Shown here one piece after another: positions 58,601 to 64,000 of a DNA stretch of 64,000 nucleotides. The stretch comes from a virus. Numbering within the stretch: position 1 is the stretch's first letter; each line of letters begins with the position of its first letter. Under the pieces are notes generated by a model that did no database searches, was not told the DNA's origin, and saw only the letters and a list, made by a program, of their open reading frames with translations. Location: the IMG/VR virus record IMGVR_UViG_3300050011_000542, positions 1 to 64,000 of that record, one strand, 5' to 3'. The position numbers were made by a program, and so were the translations under genes.

Positions 58601-59838
58601 AGACCGCTGGTTTCATGTTTATGTCGGCGCTACTTACGAGCGGCAACAAGGCCGACAACTTGTCGCATGGGGCGCTAGGCCACCTGTTTACCGAGCTCGA
58701 ACAGCCGGCCTACGCATGGGTAAACCAGTTCTCCAAGAACTACGGTGACCTGCCTACGGTCGATACCTTTGAAGACGCGACCAAAGTCGAGCTGCCGATC
58801 GCCCCGGAGCCGGTAGCCTATTACCTAGACCTGCTTCGTCAGAGATATACGCACGACAGCCTGCTGGCAGGCATGGAGTCCGCTCGTAAGATCTTGGGCG
58901 ACACTCACGACCAGGAAAAAGCCCTGGCTGGCTTAACCGACCTGGTAATGCAATTGGTTGCAGAGAAACACGGAGGCGTGTTGCGAGATTTCCGCGAGGC
59001 TTATGATTTGGTGATGTCGAGTTACTTAGCCAAAAAAAGCGGCGCCGAAGCGGGTATTAAATTTGGTTGGCCTACTCTGGATAAGATGACCGGAGGTATG
59101 GTTACGGGGGATGTGGTCAGTCTGATCGGAAAACCGGCAGCGGGTAAGTCGTGGCAGCTTTGCTATAACGCTTATCACGCTTGGTCTGAGCAGGATAAAG
59201 TGCCTCTGATTGTCTCGACGGAAATGGCTATGTTGGCCATAACCCAGCGCCTTGCCTCTCTGCATGCGAAAAAGAATTTCGGACAGATTAAAGACGGCAC
59301 ATTGACCAGCGTGGGGGAAAAACAAGTGTCGGACCGCCTCGGTACTTTGGCCGGAGCCCCGGTGCCTCTGTGGGTGCTGGACGGAAACCTGTCGAGTTCA
59401 GTCGAAGACATTTACGCCATTGCCCGTCAGGTAAAGCCTGACTGCATCTACATTGACGGGGCCTATTTGCTTACGCACCCTAAAGAGCACGACAGGTACA
59501 AGCGCGTGGCTGAAAACACCAGCTTGATCAAAAAAGAGCTGGCCAGTTTATGCCCCGTGGTGTGCTCCTGGCAGTTCTCCCGAGAGGCTGCCAAAAAGAA
59601 GAAGATCGAAGAGGTTGGCCTTGACGAAATTGGTTATAGCAATGCCATTGGAGAAATTTCCAGCATCGCCTTGGGGCTCTTTCAGGAAGAGAGCGTTGAG
59701 ACAGTGAAGGGTAGGGTGGTAAATATCTTGAAAGGTAGAAACGGAGAGACTGGTCGGTTTACGACCAACTGGAATTTTTCCCTGATGGATTTCAGTGAGA
59801 GGGTCGAAGTGGCCTTCGAAAAAATCCAATACCCATAG
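58597..59838 (+). CDS. DnaB-like replicative helicase
   Basis: 413 residues; ATGA-type overlap with the previous gene (GTGA). N-terminal helical domain; RecA core with Walker A IGKPAAGKSWQL (about 177-188), FGWPTLDKMTGGMVTGDVVS ahead of it, and Walker B CIYIDGAYLL. The LKGRNGETGRF segment near the end is typical of DnaB (KxRxG). 5'-3' helicase of the phage fork. A TGCAA palindrome lies at 58949. Confidence 0.9.
   Translation: MKTAGFMFMSALLTSGNKADNLSHGALGHLFTELEQPAYAWVNQFSKNYGDLPTVDTFEDATKVELPIAPEPVAYYLDLLRQRYTHDSLLAGMESARKILGDTHDQEKALAGLTDLVMQLVAEKHGGVLRDFREAYDLVMSSYLAKKSGAEAGIKFGWPTLDKMTGGMVTGDVVSLIGKPAAGKSWQLCYNAYHAWSEQDKVPLIVSTEMAMLAITQRLASLHAKKNFGQIKDGTLTSVGEKQVSDRLGTLAGAPVPLWVLDGNLSSSVEDIYAIARQVKPDCIYIDGAYLLTHPKEHDRYKRVAENTSLIKKELASLCPVVCSWQFSREAAKKKKIEEVGLDEIGYSNAIGEISSIALGLFQEESVETVKGRVVNILKGRNGETGRFTTNWNFSLMDFSERVEVAFEKIQYP
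58949..58962. repeat. TGCAA-N4-TTGCA palindrome, copy 15
   Basis: TGCAATTGGTTGCA in the helicase gene. Confidence 0.75.
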
Positions 59839-59848
59839 CCATTTTTCC

Positions 59849-59876
59849 TTGTCTTTCGTCCGGTCACCGCTACGAT
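59849..59876 (+). promoter_or_regulatory. Putative promoter with TACGAT -10
   Basis: TTGTCT, 16-base spacer, TACGAT, then ACCCTTACTCAAATT; same downstream pattern as the 11597 promoter. Confidence 0.65.
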
Positions 59877-59897
59877 ACCCTTACTCAAATTCTCTTA

Positions 59898-59913
59898 TTC
59901 CCACGGAGGGGAA
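59898..59913 (+). promoter_or_regulatory. CsrA-type SD hairpin of the 59915 gene
   Basis: TTCCC/GGGAA 5-bp stem, loop ACGGAG, ATG 59915; every outer pair differs from the GACC type yet pairs. Confidence 0.85.
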
Positions 59914-59914
59914 A

Positions 59915-60358
59915 ATGGCTAAATCAGCAGTCCAGATGTTAAAGGACGAGGTTAATCCGGAGACGGAGATGACCGGCCTTATCGACAGCCTGGGCGCTCG
60001 CGCAGCGGAGTTCGAGAAAGCCAAAAAGCTGGTCCGCGAGTTTCAGAACGACCAGACCCGGTTGCGTGCCCTGATCGATGAAAAGAACAAGCCAGACGAG
60101 ACGGGTTCGGCTGTTGGCTCCAATTTCATCGTCGATTTCGGGGCCAAGGGCAAAGAGCGCAAGATCGTCGACATGAAGCCGATCGTAGAGCGGCTCGGCG
60201 CTAAGGTGTTTCTCACCGTGTGCAGCTTTCCTCTGGGTCAGGTTGACGACCTGTTTACCAAGGCAGAGCGCGACAAGTTCGTGACCGAGTCTCAGAATGG
60301 TTCGCGCAGCCTGGAGTTTAAGCCGGCTCGGGTATCCCTGGCAGAAGCCGCCGAGTAG
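59915..60358 (+). CDS. Hypothetical coiled-coil protein (147 aa)
   Basis: ATG 59915. Coiled coil at about 15-55 (AEFEKAKKLVREFQNDQTRL), then a compact alpha/beta part. Not recognised. First gene after a promoter, ahead of the sigma factor. Confidence 0.7.
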   Translation: MAKSAVQMLKDEVNPETEMTGLIDSLGARAAEFEKAKKLVREFQNDQTRLRALIDEKNKPDETGSAVGSNFIVDFGAKGKERKIVDMKPIVERLGAKVFLTVCSFPLGQVDDLFTKAERDKFVTESQNGSRSLEFKPARVSLAEAAE

Positions 60359-60365
60359 GATCAAA

Positions 60366-60381
60366 ACACCACGGATGGTGT
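60366..60381 (+). promoter_or_regulatory. CsrA-type SD hairpin of the sigma factor
   Basis: ACACC/GGTGT 5-bp stem, loop ACGGAT; ATG 60388. Confidence 0.85.
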
Positions 60382-60387
60382 CGTGTC

Positions 60388-60864
60388 ATGAGCTTCACCG
60401 ACAAAGAACTTTCGGATTGTGTGCCGGGCTTGCTCCGCTACGCACGGTCTCTTACCCGTAACCCTGATAAGGCTGAAGACTTATTAAACGACACGATCTG
60501 TCGGGCTTTAAAGAAGCGACATCTTTATACCGAAGACGCCAAGCTGAAACAGTGGCTTGGTGTGATTATGCACAGCCAGTACGTGAATTATGTTCGTAGA
60601 ATTGCCCGCGAAGGAAAGTCTGTAGAGGTTCGAGATACTGATCCGGCTCTGACTTATCAGGCTGATCAAGATTGTGGTCTTAGAATGCGCGATCTTGCTA
60701 GGGCTTTCGGCCAGCTTTCAGAAGATCAGCAGCAGGTTATTATGCTTATCGGCGTTGAAGGAAAACGCTACGATACAGCTGCAGAGATTGTGGGCATCCC
60801 GGTAGGCACTATCCGAAGTCGTTTAAGCCGGGGCCGAGTTAATCTGAAAGAATTAGTTGGTTAA
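60388..60864 (+). CDS. ECF-type sigma factor (EcfG/PhyR sigma-domain-like)
   Basis: 158 residues. Region 2: LLRYARSLTRNPDKAEDLLN and LKQWLGVIMHSQYVNYVRR (about 15-70). Region 4: LSEDQQQVIMLIGVEGKRYD and IVGIPVGTIRSRLSRGRVNL (about 109-155). The pattern is that of alphaproteobacterial EcfG/PhyR sigma domains. No response-regulator receiver domain, so a bona fide sigma factor or an anti-sigma titrator. It could redirect host RNA polymerase to phage promoters or interfere with the general stress response. Its own SD sits in a CsrA-type hairpin. Confidence 0.85.
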   Translation: MSFTDKELSDCVPGLLRYARSLTRNPDKAEDLLNDTICRALKKRHLYTEDAKLKQWLGVIMHSQYVNYVRRIAREGKSVEVRDTDPALTYQADQDCGLRMRDLARAFGQLSEDQQQVIMLIGVEGKRYDTAAEIVGIPVGTIRSRLSRGRVNLKELVG

Positions 60865-60876
60865 ACCACGGAGGTT
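60864..60876 (+). promoter_or_regulatory. CsrA-type SD hairpin of the 60881 gene
   Basis: AACC/GGTT stem, 5-nt loop ACGGA; TTG start at 60881. Confidence 0.75.
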
Positions 60877-60880
60877 AACC

Positions 60881-61273
60881 TTGCCTGTACCCATCACGCC
60901 TAAGTATCTGGACGATCTTCGGTCAGAAGCTAAAAGTCAGCAGCGTCGAGGCCGGCAGTATTTCAACAATGAACTGACGCCGCTGCAATTGATTGCACTG
61001 CTCGACGAGCTATATCGCCTTGAAGGCCGAGAGCATGACTTGCTGCAGTCGAACAATCATTATCTGGAGCGGGCGCGTGTTGCCGAAGCCCAAGTCAGGG
61101 TCGTGCAGGAGGGTGTTTTCAAGCGTATTTCAGAAATGGTGATGCACGCTGCCTCCCCGACTATCCTTGTGTACGACGGTGTTATACCGGAAGACGTAAA
61201 GAACAAGCTGTCGAGCAACTGGAAGGGTCTAGCCGATAGCTATTACGGTCAGTTCAAGAAGGCGGGTTCGTGA
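60881..61273 (+). CDS. Hypothetical protein (130 aa)
   Basis: TTG start set by the hairpin. Helical, with LTPLQLIALLDELYRLEGRE (coiled-coil or helix bundle). It overlaps the primase start by four bases. Contains a TGCAA palindrome at 60984. Unknown function. Confidence 0.65.
   Translation: MPVPITPKYLDDLRSEAKSQQRRGRQYFNNELTPLQLIALLDELYRLEGREHDLLQSNNHYLERARVAEAQVRVVQEGVFKRISEMVMHAASPTILVYDGVIPEDVKNKLSSNWKGLADSYYGQFKKAGS
60984..60997. repeat. TGCAA-N4-TTGCA palindrome, copy 16
   Basis: TGCAATTGATTGCA in the 60881 gene. Confidence 0.75.
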
Positions 61274-62205
61274 CAGAAGACGAAATCCGTGAGTTTGTAG
61301 GGCTGCTTGGGCAGAAGACCGGAGAGTTTCGAGCCGGATGGGTGACGTGTACTTGCGCTCTTGCCCCCTGGACACACACTCACGGTGGTAAAGACAAGTC
61401 CCCTACCTTCGGGATCAAGATCGAAGAAGGCTTGCCCTTCGTATCGTGCTTTGCCTGTGATTTCCACGGCAAGCTGTGTGATCTGATCGTCGAGCTGCAT
61501 TATCTGGGCTCTGAACTGCCGCTGGGCGCTTTGCTGGCAAAGCTGGACGGCCTCGATATCGAAATCGAGAAGCCGATCGCCAACTGGGAGGAGCAAGCCT
61601 GGCGGCATGAGGAAGCAATCTTCCCAGAGTGGCTGCGCGAAGCACTGGAGCCTGCTTGGTGTGACGGAGAGGTTCATCCATATCTGGGGGATAGAGGCGT
61701 GCCAGTGGTCACGGCCCAGGCCCTGGATATCTGTTGGGATGACTTCCGACAACGCATCGTGTTCCCGGTAAGAGATTTTAAGGGCCGTCTGCGCGGTTTA
61801 CACGGCCGCTCCATCTATCCCCACGTCGAGCCCAGATACCGCATGTACCCGTTCGAGAAGAAAACTAACCCCCATGTCTGGCTAGGTGAGCATTGGGTAG
61901 ACTTCGAGAAGACGGTTGTCGTGACTGAAAGCGTGTTCGATCTCGCCAGGGTCCATCAGGTCTACGAGAACACCGTGACACCGTTGCGAGCTAGCCTGAG
62001 CGTTGAGCAGGTTAAGCGCATGCTTGGTGCTCGTAAGATAATCACCCTATTCGATAATGACAAAGCCGGGGAGAAGGCTCGCTCGAAGATGTCCCTGGTC
62101 CTACGCAGCCAAGAAATAGTCCACTTGCTGCCTCCCGAAGAATTTGGAGATGCCGGGGCCACGCCTCTTGATCAGCTTGGTATGATTTTAGAACCGCACC
62201 TGTAA
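61270..62205 (+). CDS. DnaG-type primase
   Basis: 311 residues, GTG start overlapping the previous stop. N-terminal zinc-binding Cys/His pattern (VTCTCALAPWTHTHGG, SCFACDFHGK). A TOPRIM-like catalytic part follows: VVVTESVFDLARVH (Glu), then KIITLFDNDKAGEKARSKM (DxD). RNA primers for the DnaB-like helicase. Shorter than bacterial DnaG, lacking its C-terminal helicase-binding domain. Confidence 0.88.
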   Translation: MTEDEIREFVGLLGQKTGEFRAGWVTCTCALAPWTHTHGGKDKSPTFGIKIEEGLPFVSCFACDFHGKLCDLIVELHYLGSELPLGALLAKLDGLDIEIEKPIANWEEQAWRHEEAIFPEWLREALEPAWCDGEVHPYLGDRGVPVVTAQALDICWDDFRQRIVFPVRDFKGRLRGLHGRSIYPHVEPRYRMYPFEKKTNPHVWLGEHWVDFEKTVVVTESVFDLARVHQVYENTVTPLRASLSVEQVKRMLGARKIITLFDNDKAGEKARSKMSLVLRSQEIVHLLPPEEFGDAGATPLDQLGMILEPHL

Positions 62206-62212
62206 TAGACGA

Positions 62213-62240
62213 TTGACTGTGTAAGTGTGGCGGCTAGACT
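62213..62240 (+). promoter_or_regulatory. Sigma70-like promoter
   Basis: TTGACT, 16-base spacer, TAGACT, ahead of the ssDNA-binding protein gene. Best -35 match in the window. Confidence 0.7.
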
Positions 62241-62267
62241 ACACGAATCACTGGATGTGATTTTCTG

Positions 62268-62283
62268 ATCTCACGGAGGAGAT
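62268..62283 (+). promoter_or_regulatory. CsrA-type SD hairpin of the ssDNA-binding protein
   Basis: ATCTC/GAGAT 5-bp stem, loop ACGGAG; ATG 62290. C-C/G-G positions are replaced by T-C/G-A yet still pair. Confidence 0.85.
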
Positions 62284-62289
62284 TGAAAC

Positions 62290-63156
62290 ATGGGTATCAA
62301 ATTTACTGGTAAAGCCGCTGCTGCGGTAGCTGCCCAGCCTGATGAAGGCACCCAAGACAATACGGGACAGGCCGGGGCGCACGGAGTTCAGCCAGCCCCT
62401 CTTAGCTTCGTAAAGCCCGGCGTTGCTATTGCAACTGCCCAGGCGGCTCCCAAGTCCACAGTAAGCTGGATGAAGAAGGGTCTCGCCCTCCAGTCAGCTC
62501 TCCAGAAAGACGAAACTATTGCGGCCGAGCGCAAGGCCGACCGTGAGAAGCTCTGGCGCTTTCGCATGAAAGCCGGCCAGGAGCGGACAGTCACCTTTCT
62601 CGACGGCAACCTCGACGCTAACGGCATGCTGAACGCAGTTGCTTTCCGCGAGCATCGTGTACCGTTCCAGGGCGGCTATCAGAACTACATCTGCACCGAA
62701 GACAATGAACCGTGCCCGATCTGCCAGGGCGGTGATCAGTCTTCGTTGGTGTTCGCTTTCACGATCATCGACCACACGCCCTATACGTACACCAGTGGCC
62801 AGAATGCCGGTAAGACGGTGAGTGACCGGGTGAGATTGTTTGCCTGCAAACGAACCTCCTACCTGATGCTGCAGAAGCATGCGACGGCCCAGGGCGGTCT
62901 AGCAGGTGTCACGTTTGAGATTACCCGCACCACCGATAAGTCCCCAGGTGTTGGCGATGTTTTCGTGCCGACCATGAAGAACAGTATCGCCGATATCCAA
63001 GCCCAGCTGCCAGATGCCAAGGTAGCCAATTACGAAGAAGAATTGATCTACCGTGATGCCGCTACCCTGTCTGCTATGGGGCTGGGCAAGACGGTTACGA
63101 CGATCGGCGCCAAGTCTTCGTCTGCAACCATGCAGCAGGCTGAAGATTTGTTATAG
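62290..63156 (+). CDS. Single-stranded DNA-binding protein (phage OB-fold type)
   Basis: 288 residues. After an Ala/Gln-rich N-terminus the core begins with LWRFRMKAGQERTVTFLDGN (about 88-107), followed by HRVPFQGGYQNYICTEDNEP and CPICQGGD, a Cys pair as in zinc-bearing phage ssDNA-binding proteins. Mixed beta core to about 250 and a tail ending in acidic EDLL, which could recruit partners. Coats ssDNA at the fork. Start fixed by the hairpin. Confidence 0.75.
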   Translation: MGIKFTGKAAAAVAAQPDEGTQDNTGQAGAHGVQPAPLSFVKPGVAIATAQAAPKSTVSWMKKGLALQSALQKDETIAAERKADREKLWRFRMKAGQERTVTFLDGNLDANGMLNAVAFREHRVPFQGGYQNYICTEDNEPCPICQGGDQSSLVFAFTIIDHTPYTYTSGQNAGKTVSDRVRLFACKRTSYLMLQKHATAQGGLAGVTFEITRTTDKSPGVGDVFVPTMKNSIADIQAQLPDAKVANYEEELIYRDAATLSAMGLGKTVTTIGAKSSSATMQQAEDLL

Positions 63157-63167
63157 GACGATCTGAG

Positions 63168-63243
63168 GCCGGGTTAGCTCAGTTGATAGAGCACCGCCTT
63201 TGTAAGGCGTGGGTCGGAGGTTTGAGTCCTTCACCCGGCACCA
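63168..63243 (+). tRNA. tRNA-Thr (anticodon TGT)
   Basis: Acceptor GCCGGGT/ACCCGGC, D-stem GCTC/GAGC, anticodon loop TTTGTAA (anticodon TGT, reads ACA), T-stem GGAGG/CCTTC with loop TTTGAGT (T at the usual C56), discriminator A and encoded CCA. The anticodon stem has a C-T mismatch at its outer pair. Confidence 0.9.
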
Positions 63244-63249
63244 GACCCC

Positions 63250-63261
63250 ACCACGGATGGT
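63250..63261 (+). promoter_or_regulatory. CsrA-type SD hairpin of the 63270 gene
   Basis: ACC/GGT stem, loop ACGGAT, ATG 63270; right after the tRNA. Confidence 0.7.
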
Positions 63262-63269
63262 AATCGGGC

Positions 63270-63407
63270 ATGGAAGCTTTCCATAGAATTCTGTCTGGGC
63301 AAGCCCTGACAAAGAGACAGCTGACGTGGTGCGGTCGGGTTGTTCTCGTCTGGATGACAATGGATGTGATCCAGTTTGCTGATATGGTTGTCGGGTGGTT
63401 TAAGTGA
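63270..63407 (+). CDS. Small predicted membrane protein (45 aa)
   Basis: ATG 63270. Basic N-terminus (GQALTKRQLTW) and a hydrophobic segment (VVLVWMTMDVIQFADMVVGW). Its start follows a CsrA-type hairpin and its stop overlaps the GTG of the helicase, both supporting reality. Unknown function. Confidence 0.6.
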   Translation: MEAFHRILSGQALTKRQLTWCGRVVLVWMTMDVIQFADMVVGWFK

Positions 63408-64000
63408 CATCTGTCGCTGACTTGCTTATGTCAGAACCACCGATGATGACCGGGGCCAGTGCTGTTTACGAATACAGCGAAGCTCTGGAAAAGCGCTTCG
63501 AGGCAGTGTCTCGCTTCGGCGATCCGTTTTCGATGTCTAAGGTAGTAGGCAAGCATCTGCATCTGCCCCGAGCGGTATGCCCTATGGGGCTGGACCTCCG
63601 GGTAGACGGCGTTGCAATTGATTTCACTTCCAGCTTCGTGCCTAGGTCGGTAGAGCAAGCCCGTGTCGTCTCCGAGGTAGTCGCCTGTCTGAAAGCCGGC
63701 CACAGCGGGGTTTTACAGGCCCCGACAGGATTCGGGAAAACCGCTGTTTTTTCTGAAGTAATTGCTCAGCTTGGTATTAAGCCGTTAATCATCGTTACGA
63801 AGGACGATTTACAAAATCAATGGATAGATGCCGCCCAGAAGATGCTAGGACTAAAGCCAAAAGAAATAGGTCTTATCCGGCAAGATACATGTCAAGTAGA
63901 AGGCCGTAAATTTGTAATTGGCATGATACATTCTCTTTCCATACCGGGGAGATATCCGCAATGGATACTTGATGAGTTCGGACTCGTATGCTGGGACGAG
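63404..64000 (+). CDS. SF2 DNA/RNA helicase, N-terminal part (truncated by window edge)
   Basis: GTG 63404 overlapping the previous stop. APTGFGKTAVFSEVIAQLGI is the Walker A (about residues 106-125). IVTKDDLQNQWIDAA is motif Ia-like (Q-W), GMIHSLSIPG follows, and the end of the window reads CWDE, the start of motif II. Resembles UvsW/ERCC3-type helicases acting in recombination or repair. The C-terminal half lies outside the window. A near palindrome lies at 63613. Confidence 0.85.
   Translation, partial: MTSVADLLMSEPPMMTGASAVYEYSEALEKRFEAVSRFGDPFSMSKVVGKHLHLPRAVCPMGLDLRVDGVAIDFTSSFVPRSVEQARVVSEVVACLKAGHSGVLQAPTGFGKTAVFSEVIAQLGIKPLIIVTKDDLQNQWIDAAQKMLGLKPKEIGLIRQDTCQVEGRKFVIGMIHSLSIPGRYPQWILDEFGLVCWDE
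63613..63626. repeat. TGCAA-N4-TTGCA palindrome, near copy
   Basis: TGCAATTGATTTCA, one arm mismatch, in the helicase gene. Confidence 0.5.

Noticed and set aside
3041-60997. TGCAA palindromes as Rho-independent terminators
   Set aside because: No T tract follows and many copies are inside essential genes.
63151-63360. Reverse frame covering the tRNA
   Set aside because: Overlaps a complete tRNA and has no SD.

Overview
The window is one continuous piece of a tailed double-stranded DNA phage genome. It begins and ends inside genes and is packed almost entirely on the + strand. The structural cassette runs terminase, portal, prohead protease, scaffold candidate, capsid, connectors, tail tube, frameshifted tail chaperone, tape measure and lambda-type M, L, K, I and J tail-tip proteins, so the virion is a siphovirus with a lambda-like tail tip. 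The host is Gram-negative (spanin-like pair, several lipoproteins and signal peptides). It is probably an alphaproteobacterium, inferred from an EcfG/PhyR-like sigma factor and a tandem GANTC cluster in the replication-initiator gene. No integrase, no classical endolysin and no rRNA were seen.

Layout. 0-6 kb: glycosyltransferase, dNMP kinase, ParB-like protein, large terminase. 6-16 kb: an accessory/metabolic block with a pyruvate-phosphate-dikinase-like phosphotransferase lacking its TIM barrel, a CsrA-like RNA-binding protein, two related tyrosine-phosphatase-like proteins, and a family A DNA polymerase. 15.7-31.3 kb: head and tail. 31.4-33.1 kb: a small insertion including a reverse-strand membrane protein, lying between tail genes K and I. 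33.1-46.8 kb: I, J, spanins, phosphoesterase, tail fibre, lipoproteins, lipase and a homing endonuclease. 46.8-54.7 kb: a GC-richer region of exported or fibre-like proteins ending in a reverse-strand methyltransferase. 54.8-64 kb: AAA+ ATPase, replication initiators, loader candidate, DnaB-like helicase, sigma factor, primase, ssDNA-binding protein, tRNA-Thr and an SF2 helicase.

The most striking signal is regulatory. At least 21 genes start 4-12 nt after a small RNA hairpin whose 5-6 nt loop reads ANGGA(N) (ACGGAG, ATGGAG, ACGGAT, AAGGAG, ATGGAT or ACGGA). The stem bases change in compensating pairs (GACC/GGTC, AACC/GGTT, CACC/GGTG, TTCCC/GGGAA, CTCC/GGAG, ATCTC/GAGAT). The loop carries the Shine-Dalgarno sequence. 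This is the known CsrA/RsmE recognition architecture, and the phage carries a CsrA-like gene at 8644. I infer a phage-wide, phage-encoded CsrA-type translational regulon spanning replication, head, tail and lysis-region genes.

A second dispersed signal is the palindrome TGCAA-N4-TTGCA. It occurs exactly 16 times, plus 3 near copies, roughly every 1.4-5 kb in genes and in operon gaps. It is absent from the 46-54.7 kb region. In gaps it often lies directly upstream of the CsrA-type hairpin. Its binding protein is unknown.
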